From Myxococcales bacterium (lineage in GTDB: Bacteria; Myxococcota_A; Polyangia; Nannocystales; Nannocystaceae), in assembly GCA_020633335.1 (NCBI GenBank), contig JACKDU010000004.1:496001-560000 (forward strand): 64,000 nucleotides of DNA. Reading direction: 5' to 3'. Positions 8,065 through 18,574 of the stretch are shown here, in pieces. The position numbers and the translations under genes were made by a program. The notes under the pieces are model-generated. The model ran no database searches. It was given only the letters and a program-made list of their open reading frames with translations, and was not told the DNA's origin. How positions within the stretch are numbered: position 1 is the stretch's first letter; every line of letters starts with the position of its first letter.

Positions 8065-9579
8065 CTAGCGGAGCTCGCGCTTGAGGATCTTGCCGGCGGG
8101 CGAGAGCGGCATCTGCTCGCGGAATTCGACGACCTTGGGGATCTTGTAGCGGGCGAGGTGGGCCCGGCAGTGCTCGAGGAGCGCGTCGGCGTCGGCGCTC
8201 GCCCCCTCGCGGAGGACGATCACCGCCTTGCCGACCTCGCCCCAGCGCTCGTCGGCGATCGGGACGACCGCGCAGAGGGCGACCGCCGGGTGCTCGTGGA
8301 GGACCCGCTCGATCTCGACCGGGTAGACGTTCTCGCCGCCCGAGATGAACATGTCCTTCTTGCGATCGACGATGTAGTAGAAGCCGTCCGCGTCGGCGCG
8401 GGCGAGGTCGCCGGTGTGGAACCAGCCGCCGGCGTCGAAGGCCGCGGCGGTCGCCGCCGGGTTCTCGAAGTAGCCCGAGCAGGCGACCGGCGAGCGGAGG
8501 ACGAGCTCGCCGACCTCGCCGGCCGCGACCGGCGAGTTGGCCTCGTCGACGATCTTGGCGTCGATGAAGTAGTTGGGGCGGCCGATGCTGCCGGCGTGGG
8601 ACTCGGCGTCCTCGGGGGCCATCGAGAAGATCCCGGGGCCGAACTCGGTCATCCCGAAGCCCTGCTTGAAGACGACGCCGTGGGCCTCGCTGTAGGCCCG
8701 AATGATCGGCACCGGCAGCGGCGCGCCGCCGCTGGTGAGGAAGCGGATCGACGCGAAGGAGGTCGCGGCGAAGCGCGGCGACTCGAGCATCATCTGGTAC
8801 TGGGTCGGCACGCAGAAGAGGAGCGTCACCCGCTCGCGCTCGATCACCTCGAGCATCGCGTCGGCGGTCCACTTGCGCATGATCACCACGGTCCCGCCGA
8901 GGGTGAGGAGCGGCACCGTGTAGACGAAGAGCCCGCCGGTGTGGAACATCGGCGTGTGGGTGATCGTGACGTCGCCCCGCTGGAGCTCGTGGATCACCGT
9001 GTTGAGGGTGTTCCAGGCGATCATCCGGTAGGAGATCTGGGCCGCCTTGGGGGCGCCGGTGGTCCCGCCGGTGAAGAGGAGGCAGACGATCTCGGCGTCG
9101 TCGACCGCGGGGTTTTGGACCGGCTCGCCGGGCGTCGCCAGGAGCTCGTCGTAGGCGGTCGAGCCGGCGACCGCGTCGCCGTCGATGTGGACCCAGCGGC
9201 GCTCGCCCTCGCCGAGGTCGGCGGCCGCGAGCTCGGCGGCCGCGCCCGCGAGGTCACGATCGAAGGCGACCACCCGCGGCCGGACCTGGCGGATCACCGC
9301 CGCGACCTCGCGCCAGTGGCTCCGCCAGTTGAGCGGGACGAAGACCGCCCCGAGCTTGCCGCAGGCGAAGAAGAGGTCGAGGACCTCGACGCCGTTCATC
9401 GCCAGGAGGGCGACCCGATCGCCGCGGCCGACCCCGGCCGCCCGCAGCCAGCGAGCGACCGCGTTCGCCCGCTGGTTGAGCTGGCGGTAGGTCACTCGAA
9501 GATCACGCGCGAGGTCGACCACCGCCAGGTTCTCCGGCCAGTAGCGCTCGCCTCGCTCCATCCAGTCGCCGATGTACAT
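8065..9579 (-). CDS. Acyl-CoA synthetase (AMP-forming), in PHA cluster
   Basis: A 504-residue ANL-superfamily ligase that activates a carboxylic acid as acyl-AMP and then acyl-CoA. The P-loop-like motif LLFTGGTTGAPKAAQ, the motif FKQGFGMTEFGP, the hinge region GWFHTGDLARADADGFYYI, and the C-terminal catalytic lysine in PLSPAGKILKREL are all present. It sits 30 bases before the PhaE-like gene on the same strand, so it may supply hydroxyacyl-CoA or recycle acids for PHA. Chain-length preference cannot be read. Ribosome site GAGG precedes the ATG at a suitable distance. Confidence 0.88.
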   Translation of the reverse strand: MYIGDWMERGERYWPENLAVVDLARDLRVTYRQLNQRANAVARWLRAAGVGRGDRVALLAMNGVEVLDLFFACGKLGAVFVPLNWRSHWREVAAVIRQVRPRVVAFDRDLAGAAAELAAADLGEGERRWVHIDGDAVAGSTAYDELLATPGEPVQNPAVDDAEIVCLLFTGGTTGAPKAAQISYRMIAWNTLNTVIHELQRGDVTITHTPMFHTGGLFVYTVPLLTLGGTVVIMRKWTADAMLEVIERERVTLLFCVPTQYQMMLESPRFAATSFASIRFLTSGGAPLPVPIIRAYSEAHGVVFKQGFGMTEFGPGIFSMAPEDAESHAGSIGRPNYFIDAKIVDEANSPVAAGEVGELVLRSPVACSGYFENPAATAAAFDAGGWFHTGDLARADADGFYYIVDRKKDMFISGGENVYPVEIERVLHEHPAVALCAVVPIADERWGEVGKAVIVLREGASADADALLEHCRAHLARYKIPKVVEFREQMPLSPAGKILKRELR

Positions 9580-9654
9580 GGGCCCTTTCGCTCCTCGTGT
9601 GCGGAGAAGATAACCCAGGGGACGCGGCCCACGGCCGGGGCCTGGCCGCGCCGG

Positions 9655-10002
9655 CTAGCGCCGCCAGAGCGGGGCGATCAGCTCGCTCGAGCGCCGGATC
9701 GCCTCGTCGCCGGCGGCCCGCCAGGTGCGGGCGACCTCGCGGCCGACCTGGAGGTTGTCGCGGGTCAGGCGGGTGAGCGACTCGAAGGCGTCCATCCCCT
9801 GGTTCACCGCCTCCTCGGTCGCCCGATCGACCCGGTCGGCGTAGCCCTGAAGGCGGCCGACCTGGTCGCCGAGCGAGGGCCAGGCGAAGATCGCCCGCCA
9901 GCCCCCGCGGGGCTCCCTCGCGCTCTCGGTCGCGTTCGCGTCCGCGTTCGCGTCCGTGGTCTCGGTCTCGGTCTCGATCTCAGCTTCGACAGGCTCGCTC
10001 AT
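9655..10002 (-). CDS. Phasin-like granule protein
   Basis: A 115-residue protein with an acidic, Glu/Thr/Ala-rich N-terminus (residues 1-35) and a helical remainder with phasin-like spacing (YADRVDRATEEAVNQGMDAFESL). Phasins coat PHA granules and control their number and size. An ATG at 10086 stays in frame, but it would read through the palindrome at 10079-10093; ATG 10002 has GGAG seven bases before it. It lies between the PhaR-type regulator and the acyl-CoA ligase, and the operator-like palindrome upstream fits PhaR control, as known for phasin genes in other bacteria. Confidence 0.7.
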   Translation of the reverse strand: MSEPVEAEIETETETTDANADANATESAREPRGGWRAIFAWPSLGDQVGRLQGYADRVDRATEEAVNQGMDAFESLTRLTRDNLQVGREVARTWRAAGDEAIRRSSELIAPLWRR

Positions 10003-10078
10003 GACGATCTCCGGCCGGGCCGCCAGGCGCCCGCCGGCGAGAGTTATCGATCCGCCGATCCCGGCCGTCAAGAAAATT

Positions 10079-10093
10079 TTGTGCACCGCACAA
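10079..10093. promoter_or_regulatory. Candidate PhaR operator upstream of phasin-like gene
   Basis: TTGTGC-ACC-GCACAA is a perfect inverted repeat with 6-base arms and a 3-base spacer. It starts right after the stop of the PhaR-type gene and lies 77 bases before the phasin-like ATG. A close copy is at 4001-4017. Binding by PhaR is inferred from context and from the known TGC-rich palindromes of that family. Confidence 0.6.
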
Positions 10094-10690
10094 TCAGCCC
10101 GACGACTTGCGAGCGCGCCGCACCTTCGTCGTCTTTCGCCCGCGTGAGCCCATCACGGCGGCCTTCAGCTCGTCGAGCTCACGCCGGAGCGCGGCGATCT
10201 CGGAGGCATCGCTCGCATCCGCAGCATGGGCCTCCTCGGGCGCCCGCGCGGGCTCGGGCGCGGGCTCGGGCGCCGGCGGAGGGGGCGACGGCGCCTCGTC
10301 GCTCCGGCCGCCGAAGAAGCGGCTGAGCACCGGCGGCGCGAAGGAGAGCCCGGCCAGGGGGTCGAAGGGGAGCACCGAGCGGGTCCCCGAGCGCAGGCGG
10401 AGGTAGACCTCGAGCGCCCAGGTGACGTAGCGGCCGAAGAAGTCGGCGAGCGCGTCGTCCCGCATCCGCACCAGCTGCTTGAGGAGCGGCACCGGCAGGA
10501 GCTTGGCGGCCCCCCGCCCCTCGAGGATGATCTGCGCGAGGGTGACCTGGGTCAGGTCATGGCCGGTCTTGGCGTCGACCACCCGGAGCTCCTCGCCGTG
10601 GTGGACCCGCTCGGCGATCTCCTCGAGGGTCACGTAGCGGCTGGTCTCGGTGTCGTAGAGCCGCCGGTTGCCGTACTTCTTGACCAGCAT
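10094..10690 (-). CDS. phaR: PHA synthesis regulator, PhaR DNA-binding family
   Basis: The N-terminal 60 residues match the PHB/PHA accumulation regulator DNA-binding domain (LVKKYGNRRLYDTETSRYVTL is diagnostic). Residues 65-110 form the second conserved part, followed by a Pro/Ala-rich stretch and a C-terminal helix with a basic tail. In studied bacteria PhaR binds both PHA granules and DNA and represses phasin genes until polymer is present. The chosen ATG has AGGGG just before it and starts at the family's usual N-terminus; an upstream in-frame ATG at 10783 adds only Arg/Pro-rich sequence. The 198-residue length is usual for the family. Confidence 0.9.
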   Translation of the reverse strand: MLVKKYGNRRLYDTETSRYVTLEEIAERVHHGEELRVVDAKTGHDLTQVTLAQIILEGRGAAKLLPVPLLKQLVRMRDDALADFFGRYVTWALEVYLRLRSGTRSVLPFDPLAGLSFAPPVLSRFFGGRSDEAPSPPPPAPEPAPEPARAPEEAHAADASDASEIAALRRELDELKAAVMGSRGRKTTKVRRARKSSG

Positions 10691-10871
10691 CGCCCCTGGG
10701 ATAGCAGAGGCGCGCCGGCGCCGACAAGGCGAGGGCGCCACGCGCCTCCCCGCCCCCCCCGCGCCAATGGTGCGCCGCAGCACCGAGGCTCGCGGCCCGC
10801 CCCGCTCAGGGGAGCTCTTCGCAGATTCCGAAGGGGTTGTCCGTTCCGGTCACGCCGGAGAGCGAACCGTC

Positions 10872-11837
10872 TCACAAGCCGGTCAAGACGACGGTGATCG
10901 AGAGCGGGAGGTTGTCCTCGCAGTCGGGGCGCGGGAGGCAGGCGATCCGCGTGAGCGTCAGGAGATCGCCGGCCCGGTTCATGTCGTACTCGACGTACTC
11001 AGCCGAGAGGCCGAAGCCGTCCTCGAGGACCAGCCAGGTGAGGAGGCGATCGCCGAGGTCCTCGGCGACCCCGGTGCTCAGCGCGAAGAACGAGTCGGCG
11101 TCCATCGTGCACTCGGGGTCGAAGAAGAGGTCGTCCGAGGTCTTGCGGCTGAAGCCGTAGAAGCGGTCGATGTCGAGGCCGAGCGAGTATGTCTCGTAGG
11201 ACATGTCGTCGCCGAGGAAGCAGCCGTCGCCGTCGACGACCGCGCCCGAGGGGAGGGTCATCTCGGTGAGGTTCCAGGTGCCGACCGGCTTGCCCTCGGG
11301 CTCGGGGCGGCGGGTCACCTCGATCCGGGTCGGCATCGTCGGCGCGTCGGCGTCGTTGCGCGGATCGTCCGGGTCGAAGGTGAGGATCATCCGGGCGTCG
11401 ACCCGCTCGAAGGTGAAGACGTGGAGGCCGCCGGTGAGCGGCGAGACCAGCCAGCGGCCGTCGTCGCCGAGGACGAAGGTGGCGTTGATGATCCCCGGGA
11501 GATCGCTGGGGAGGCCGTCGTCGAGGAGGATGTAGCGCGAGCGGAACGCGCCCTCGACCGCGGTGATCGCCGTGATCTCGACGGCGCCGCGGAGGGCGAT
11601 CGGGTCGCCGTCGCGGAGGACCTCGCCGCCCCCCAGGCCGAGGAGATCGATCTGCCAGAAGCCGGCGACCTCGTCGGTGTTCATCCCGCCGCCGGTCGTC
11701 GACGAGCCGCCGTCGGTGTCGCCGTCGTCGCCGTGGCAGGCGAGCGGCACCAGACCGAGGAGCGCGGCGACGACGAGCGCACGCGCCGAGCCGGCGCGCC
11801 CCACCCCTCGCAGACCTCGACGTGACCGACCGAGCAT
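10872..11837 (-). CDS. Lipoprotein of unknown function
   Basis: A 321-residue protein with an Arg-rich n-region, a hydrophobic core and the lipobox VPLACH, followed by a short Asp/Gly/Ser/Thr linker and a beta-rich domain (GFWQIDLLGLGG, GTWNLTEMTL). The repeated G-x-W-x-(I/L) starts suggest a lipocalin-like or similar beta-barrel domain of the kind found in many myxobacterial lipoproteins, but I cannot assign a family. The real start is ATG 11837; the frame stays open upstream to 13136 as an antisense shadow of the next genes. It is transcribed divergently from the lipoprotein at 11946. Confidence 0.75.
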   Translation of the reverse strand: MLGRSRRGLRGVGRAGSARALVVAALLGLVPLACHGDDGDTDGGSSTTGGGMNTDEVAGFWQIDLLGLGGGEVLRDGDPIALRGAVEITAITAVEGAFRSRYILLDDGLPSDLPGIINATFVLGDDGRWLVSPLTGGLHVFTFERVDARMILTFDPDDPRNDADAPTMPTRIEVTRRPEPEGKPVGTWNLTEMTLPSGAVVDGDGCFLGDDMSYETYSLGLDIDRFYGFSRKTSDDLFFDPECTMDADSFFALSTGVAEDLGDRLLTWLVLEDGFGLSAEYVEYDMNRAGDLLTLTRIACLPRPDCEDNLPLSITVVLTGL

Positions 11838-11945
11838 CGTCGGACCAGCGTATTCGGGGGCGATAAAGCCGGCAAGTGGCGCGATGCGCAAAAACCGCGG
11901 CGTCGCCCCGCCGCGGGCGCGCGCGCGCCGGCCAAGGCCGCTACC

Positions 11946-13037
11946 ATGCGCCCCATGAGGCGCCCCCGCACCTCCGCCCTCGCCGCCCTCGCGCTCGCCC
12001 CGGCCCTCGCGCTCGGGGCCGGCTGCCACATCACGGGACCGACCTCGATCAAGACCGGCCGTGACAACTACAACGTGGCGATCCAGCAGACCAACAACGA
12101 GCAGCTCCTCCTCAACCTGGTCCGCCTCCGCTACCGCGACACCCCGCTCTTCCTCGAGGTCTCGAGCGTCACCACCAACTTCACCTTCGAGGTCGGCTCG
12201 GGGGCTGGCGGGACGATCAACCCGAGCGCCGGCTCGACCGGGACGGTGAGCGGCAGCGTCGGCTACACCGAGAAGCCGACGGTCTCCTACGTCCCCCTCC
12301 AGGGCCAGCGCTTCGTCACCCAGCTCCTCTCGCCGCTCGATCCGCGGGTGATCCTCCTCATGTACCACTCGGGGTGGGCGATCGACCGGATCCTCCGGAT
12401 CTGCGTCCAGCGCCTCGGCCCCCTCGACAACGCCAGCCGGGCCTCGGGGCCGACCCCCGACTCGCCGCCCGATCACGCGGGCTTCTTCGAGGCGACGACG
12501 ATCCTCCGCAACCTCTGGCTCGAGGGCGCGGTCGAGCTCGGCTACCTCGAGGACGATCACGGCGGCGCGCTGGTCCTCCAGATCGACGACGCCAAGGCGG
12601 GCGACCCCGCGGTCGCGCGCCTCTCCCAGCTCCTCGGGCTCCCCGAGGCCCGCCTCACCGTCGTCTTGTCCGACCGCGAGCCCGGCGGCGTCACCCTGGT
12701 CCCGCGCTCGCTCATGGCCGCGCTCTTCTACCTCTCGCAGGGGGTCGAGGTGCCGGTCCGCGACCGCCGCGAGGGGCGGGTCACGGTCACCCGCGATACC
12801 GACGGCAAGGACTTCCTCTGGTCGAAGATCACCGGCGGGCTGATGCGGGTCCACCACCAGCGCACCGAGCCGAGCGACGCCTACGTCGCGGTCCGCTACC
12901 GCGGGCGGTGGTTCTACATCGACGACGGCGACCTCGACTCGAAGTCGACCTTCGCCCTGGTGTCGCAGCTCTTTGAGCTCCAGTCCGGCGAGATCAAGGC
13001 GTCGGGGCCGATGCTGACGATCCCGGTCGGCTCCTAG
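11946..13037 (+). CDS. Lipoprotein of unknown function
   Basis: A 363-residue protein with a signal peptide and lipobox LGAGC at about residues 23-27. The mature part begins TGPTSIKTGRDNYN and contains NNEQLLLNLVRLRYRDTP, a segment I associate with uncharacterised outer-membrane-associated lipoproteins of Proteobacteria and Myxococcota. It carries a Gly/Ser/Thr-rich stretch near residue 85 and no catalytic motif that I recognise. The start could also be ATG 11955. The SDR gene follows 19 bases later on the same strand and may be co-transcribed. Confidence 0.8.
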   Translation: MRPMRRPRTSALAALALAPALALGAGCHITGPTSIKTGRDNYNVAIQQTNNEQLLLNLVRLRYRDTPLFLEVSSVTTNFTFEVGSGAGGTINPSAGSTGTVSGSVGYTEKPTVSYVPLQGQRFVTQLLSPLDPRVILLMYHSGWAIDRILRICVQRLGPLDNASRASGPTPDSPPDHAGFFEATTILRNLWLEGAVELGYLEDDHGGALVLQIDDAKAGDPAVARLSQLLGLPEARLTVVLSDREPGGVTLVPRSLMAALFYLSQGVEVPVRDRREGRVTVTRDTDGKDFLWSKITGGLMRVHHQRTEPSDAYVAVRYRGRWFYIDDGDLDSKSTFALVSQLFELQSGEIKASGPMLTIPVGS

Positions 13038-13056
13038 AGAGGCGGGGCTGCGGGCG

Positions 13057-13824
13057 ATGCTGACGATCGATCTGCGCGGGCGCCTCGCCCTGGTCACAGG
13101 CGCGACCGGTGAGCTCGGCCGGGTGATCGCCGTCACCCTCGCGGAGTGCGGCGCCGATCTCGCGGTCCACTACCACCGCGACCGCGCCGGCGCCGACGCG
13201 CTGGTCGAGGCGATCCGCGGGCGCGGTCGGCGGGCGGCGGCCTTCGCCGCCGACGTCGGCGACGCGGACGCGGTCAAGGCGATGCAGGCGGCGATCGCCG
13301 ACGAGCTCGGGGCGCCGTCGATCGTCGTGATCAACGCGGTCCAGCAGATCCACCCCTGGAGCAGGATCCTCGACGAGGCGATCGCCGACTACGAGAGCCA
13401 GCTCCGGACCTCGGTGATCCAGAGCGTCGCCCTCGCCCAGGCCTTCGTCCCCGGGATGATCGCCGCCGGCTGGGGCCGGGTGATCGGCATCAACTCCGAG
13501 TGCGCGATCGAGGCCGCCCCCTATCAATCGGCCTACGTCGCCGGCAAGCGGGGGATGGACGGGATCCTCCGGGTCCTCGCCCGCGAGGTCGGGGCCGACG
13601 GGATCACCGTCAACCAGGTCGCGCCCGGCTGGACGATCACCGAGCGCGAGCGAGCCGAGGGCCGGGTCCGGGCGCCCGAGTACGAGGCCCGCGTCCCCAT
13701 GCGGCGACGCGGCGAGGATCACGAGGTCGCGCGGGTCGTCGCCTTCCTCGCCTCCGAGCTCGCCTCCTTCGTCAGCGGCGCCTTCATCCCCGTCAGCGGC
13801 GGAACGGTGATGCCGGCGATCTAG
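13057..13824 (+). CDS. SDR-family oxidoreductase (FabG-like)
   Basis: A 255-residue classical short-chain dehydrogenase/reductase. The nucleotide-binding motif TGATGELG is at residues 14-21, and the catalytic pair is in YVAGK (tyrosine about residue 159, lysine about 163). The usual NNAG is changed to INAVQQ, as seen in some divergent members. HYHRDRAGAD after the second strand favours NADP(H), since a basic residue sits where NADP phosphate is bound. The C-terminal ISGGT-like end (PVSGGTVMPAI) is typical. Substrate unknown; 3-oxoacyl reduction is one possibility. Confidence 0.87.
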   Translation: MLTIDLRGRLALVTGATGELGRVIAVTLAECGADLAVHYHRDRAGADALVEAIRGRGRRAAAFAADVGDADAVKAMQAAIADELGAPSIVVINAVQQIHPWSRILDEAIADYESQLRTSVIQSVALAQAFVPGMIAAGWGRVIGINSECAIEAAPYQSAYVAGKRGMDGILRVLAREVGADGITVNQVAPGWTITERERAEGRVRAPEYEARVPMRRRGEDHEVARVVAFLASELASFVSGAFIPVSGGTVMPAI

Positions 13825-14010
13825 CCGGAAGGCCGCCGACGTCCGCGCCCGCGCGTTCGGACGAATTTGCCCGCCCAGGGCACCTCCACGGACGCGGAGT
13901 GGGCCTGCACGCCGGACCGGGAGCCGGCGCGGGAACGGGCGAGTGCGGGGAGCGCCTCCCCGCGATCGGCCGGCCGCCGCCCGACGCTCGCGAGTATCAT
14001 CTTGCGGTCG

Positions 14011-15995
<1,985 letters not shown>

Positions 15996-15999
<4 letters not shown>

Positions 16000-16280
16000 G
16001 CGAGTGGCAGGTCTACGTCCTGCTCTCCGCCGACGGGCGCCGGACCTACGTCGGCGTGACCACGGACCTCGAGCGACGCCTCGCTCAGCACAACGGTGAG
16101 CGCCCCGGCGGCGCTCGAGCGACCCGGCAGGGGCGGCCCTGGTCGCTGGGCGTGAGCCACGGCCCGCTGGCGTCCCGCGCGGAGGCCCAGCGGATCGAGG
16201 CCCGGCTCAAGCGGCGGCGGCACCGCGAGCGGCTCCGGGCGCTCCCCGAGCTCGCGGCCGACGCGGCCGACGCGGGTTGA
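15996..16280 (+). CDS. GIY-YIG endonuclease-like protein
   Basis: A 94-residue protein of the small GIY-YIG family (YhbQ/UPF0213-like). The two halves of the motif appear as VYVLLSADGRRTYVGVT, followed by DLERRLAQHN and a conserved Glu in the helix AEAQRIEARLKRR. These proteins are predicted single-domain nucleases; their cellular role is mostly unknown. The GTG start overlaps the kinase stop (GTGA), so translation is probably coupled. Confidence 0.85.
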
Positions 16281-16467
16281 CCGACCGGGCCACCGGGCTC
16301 GCGGTCGATCCTGTCCGATCGAACATGTAGGCTACGCGGCCTCCGCCGCGCCGCGCGAACTCGCGCCCGGCCCCGCGACCGGCAGGGGGTCATCCCCGTG
16401 CGTTCCCACCGGGGACATCTCACCCGTTACCAGGGTGATTCCACGGGGTTCGTGCTAGCGTCTGCGG

Positions 16468-16890
16468 ATGCGGCAGATCCCCTCCTTGACCCTCCTCGGC
16501 GCGCTCGCCCTCGCGGGCTGCAACGGCGACGACAGCAGCGGCGGCACCGACACGGCGACCGCGACCGCGACCACCTCGGCCTCCACCAGCAGCGCGAGCG
16601 CCACGACGAGCGCCAGCGGCGGCGAGAGCTCCTCGAGCGGCGGCTCGATGTCGGGCACCGAGAGTGGCACCTCGACCTCCGGCGGGAGCACCAGCGGCTC
16701 GACCTCCGGCGGCTCGTCGTCGGGCGGGAGCACCCAGGGCTCCTCGACCACCGACTCGACCACGAGCGGCACCACCGGCGGCTCGACGGGTGGCTCCACC
16801 ACCGGCGGGCTCTGCGAGAACATGGGCGGGATCGTCGACTACTCCTTCATCTGGATCTCCAACTCGCCGCAGAACACCGTCTCGAAGATC
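16468..16890 (+). pseudogene. Lipoprotein gene truncated at the element boundary
   Basis: The first about 140 codons encode a signal peptide (MRQIPSLTLLGALALAGC, lipobox ALAGC), a long Ser/Gly/Thr linker and the start of a domain, FIWISNSPQNTVSKIN. From my knowledge of myxobacterial proteins, this phrase normally opens a long beta-propeller-like domain of several hundred residues. After NTVSKIN the frame runs into a stretch that ends against the integrase gene and reads only antisense to it. The 3' part is not found elsewhere in the window. The break is therefore most likely the insertion point of the element. Confidence 0.7.
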
Positions 16891-16930
16891 AATCCGAGAA
16901 TAGGGCCCTACGGGCCCGAATTCGCCGGAT
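16885..16930. other. Candidate attachment-site junction
   Basis: This stretch joins the cut lipoprotein gene to the stop codon of the integrase gene. It contains two adjoining palindromes, TAGGGCCCTA and CGGGCCCG. The exact crossover core cannot be set because no second copy of the sequence around AAGATCAA was found at a plausible right end in the window. Confidence 0.45.
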
Positions 16931-18418
16931 CTAGGCGGTCGTTGCCACGGTTGCCACTCCGTTGCCAGAGCGCCCGCGAGCGGCCGCGCGATCGAGCAGG
17001 GTCGCGGCCTCGCGCGAGAGGCCGGTCTGCTGGGTGTGGAGGTAGACCTGGGTGGTCTGCAGGTACGCGTGCCGGGCGACCGCCTGGACGACGTACACGC
17101 TCGCCCCCAGGTTGGCCAGACGCGTCAGCGCCGTGTGCCGCAGAAGGTGCGGCCCGCTCTTCTTGAGGCCCACGCTCGCCTGGAGCGTGTTGAGCGTGTG
17201 CGTGATCGCGCTGGGCGTGTAGGGCGCCCAGGTGCTCCCCGTGTGGTGGGAGCAGCGGTAGAGCACCAGAGGGCCGGCGACGCCCTCGAGCCGGTGCTCG
17301 GCGAGCGCCTCGTGGAGCGCCGAGGTCAGGGCGATCTTGCCGATCTTCCCCTTCGGCGCCTGCTCGACCCCCTCGTAGACGCTGCGCTGGACGAGCACCG
17401 TCCCGGCCCGGAGGTCGATGTCGTCCCACTTGAGCGCGCAGATCTCCGAGACCCTCAGCCCCGCGTCGAGGGCGAGGAGGAGGATCACCAGCGTGGCCGA
17501 GCCGCGCTCGTGGGCCGCCGTGAGGAGGGCGGTGATCTGTTCGTCGGTGAGCACCTCCTTCGGCCGCTTGCGCGGCTCGGGGAGGCTCTCGATCATCGGC
17601 ACCGCCTCGAGCGCCCGAACCTTGCGGGCGAAGCGGAGGATCTTGGCCACCTTCGAGAGGACGACGTTGGCGGTGCTCGCCGCCAGCTTCGCCCGGAGCC
17701 TCGCGCGGAAGGCCGAGATCCGATCGTCGTCGATCGCCGCGAGCGGGAGCTCGCCGATCTCCGGGGCGACGTAGAGGTTCCACACCTTGCGGTAGTAGTC
17801 CCGCGTCGCGGGCTTCAAGAGGTTCACGTGCTCGGGCTCGAAGCGCGCGCGATAGAACTCAGCGAGCGTCATGCTCGCCCACGTCTTCTTCGGGGCCTCC
17901 TTCCTCGTCGGCTTGGTGACGCCGACGGCCGGCGCGATCGCGTCCGCCTCCTTGTCCCGCTCACCGACGAGCTCGCGGAGGATCGCCGCGACCTGCCGCT
18001 CGCCCCACGCGCGGGCTTGCTTCTGGTCGTGGCCCGCCGGCGCGACGACGCGACGACGGAGCTCCTGCTCTGGGTGATGCGGGTTCATGAGGCGGATATC
18101 GATGTGCCAGCGACTCTTGTCCTTGGCGTAGGGACGCAGGGTGATCTTCATGTCGACCGATCCAGCCGACCGGCCGCCATCCCGCAGCCATCCAAGCACG
18201 GCATCGCGCGTCCACGCAAGCGCTCTTCCGAGCCGAAAGGGCGGCGGCAACCCGCCGCGGGCAGCGCGGTGGCGGACGGCCTTCGGCGAGATCCGGAGGA
18301 GGGCGGCGAGGTCGGGGACGTAGAGGAGCTCCGGGAGAGCTTCTAGGTCCGGCGCGCCGGAATTTGGTTGTCGGCTTCCACGCACCGCCCACCTCCCGCG
18401 GAGCGCAGAGCGCCCCAC
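16931..18418 (-). CDS. Tyrosine recombinase/integrase with N-terminal excisionase-like HTH
   Basis: A 495-residue site-specific recombinase. The catalytic set is visible: Arg322 (GLRVSE), Lys near residue 360, His424-x-x-Arg427 (HLLRH), His450 and nucleophile Tyr459 (TQVYLHT). A core-binding domain (about 180-275) and an arm-type region precede it. Unusually, residues 30-80 look like a MerR/AlpA-type helix-turn-helix (LLYVPDLAALLRISPKAV ... WTRDAVLGWL), as in excisionases. An internal start at 18151 would make a protein without it. The gene ends at the presumed attachment site next to the broken lipoprotein gene, as integrases of mobile elements often do. Confidence 0.92.
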   Translation of the reverse strand: MGRSALRGRWAVRGSRQPNSGAPDLEALPELLYVPDLAALLRISPKAVRHRAARGGLPPPFRLGRALAWTRDAVLGWLRDGGRSAGSVDMKITLRPYAKDKSRWHIDIRLMNPHHPEQELRRRVVAPAGHDQKQARAWGERQVAAILRELVGERDKEADAIAPAVGVTKPTRKEAPKKTWASMTLAEFYRARFEPEHVNLLKPATRDYYRKVWNLYVAPEIGELPLAAIDDDRISAFRARLRAKLAASTANVVLSKVAKILRFARKVRALEAVPMIESLPEPRKRPKEVLTDEQITALLTAAHERGSATLVILLLALDAGLRVSEICALKWDDIDLRAGTVLVQRSVYEGVEQAPKGKIGKIALTSALHEALAEHRLEGVAGPLVLYRCSHHTGSTWAPYTPSAITHTLNTLQASVGLKKSGPHLLRHTALTRLANLGASVYVVQAVARHAYLQTTQVYLHTQQTGLSREAATLLDRAAARGRSGNGVATVATTA

Positions 18419-18574
18419 GAGAGCACGCTAACGGCGGCTCTTGGGCCTGTCAGCGGGAGAGATCGCCCGCAGAGGCTCCAGTTCCATGGCGCGGTTCAGG
18501 TAGAGATCGACGAGCGCCGGGTCGAATCCTCCCTGGGCCGTAGCGAACTCGGCCGCGCGCCCGGAGAAGAGCAA

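Noticed and set aside
7729..10326. 865-codon plus-strand frame opposite the PHA genes
   Set aside because: It is antisense to clear PhaC-locus genes and has the Arg/Glu/Leu-rich composition of GC-rich shadow frames.
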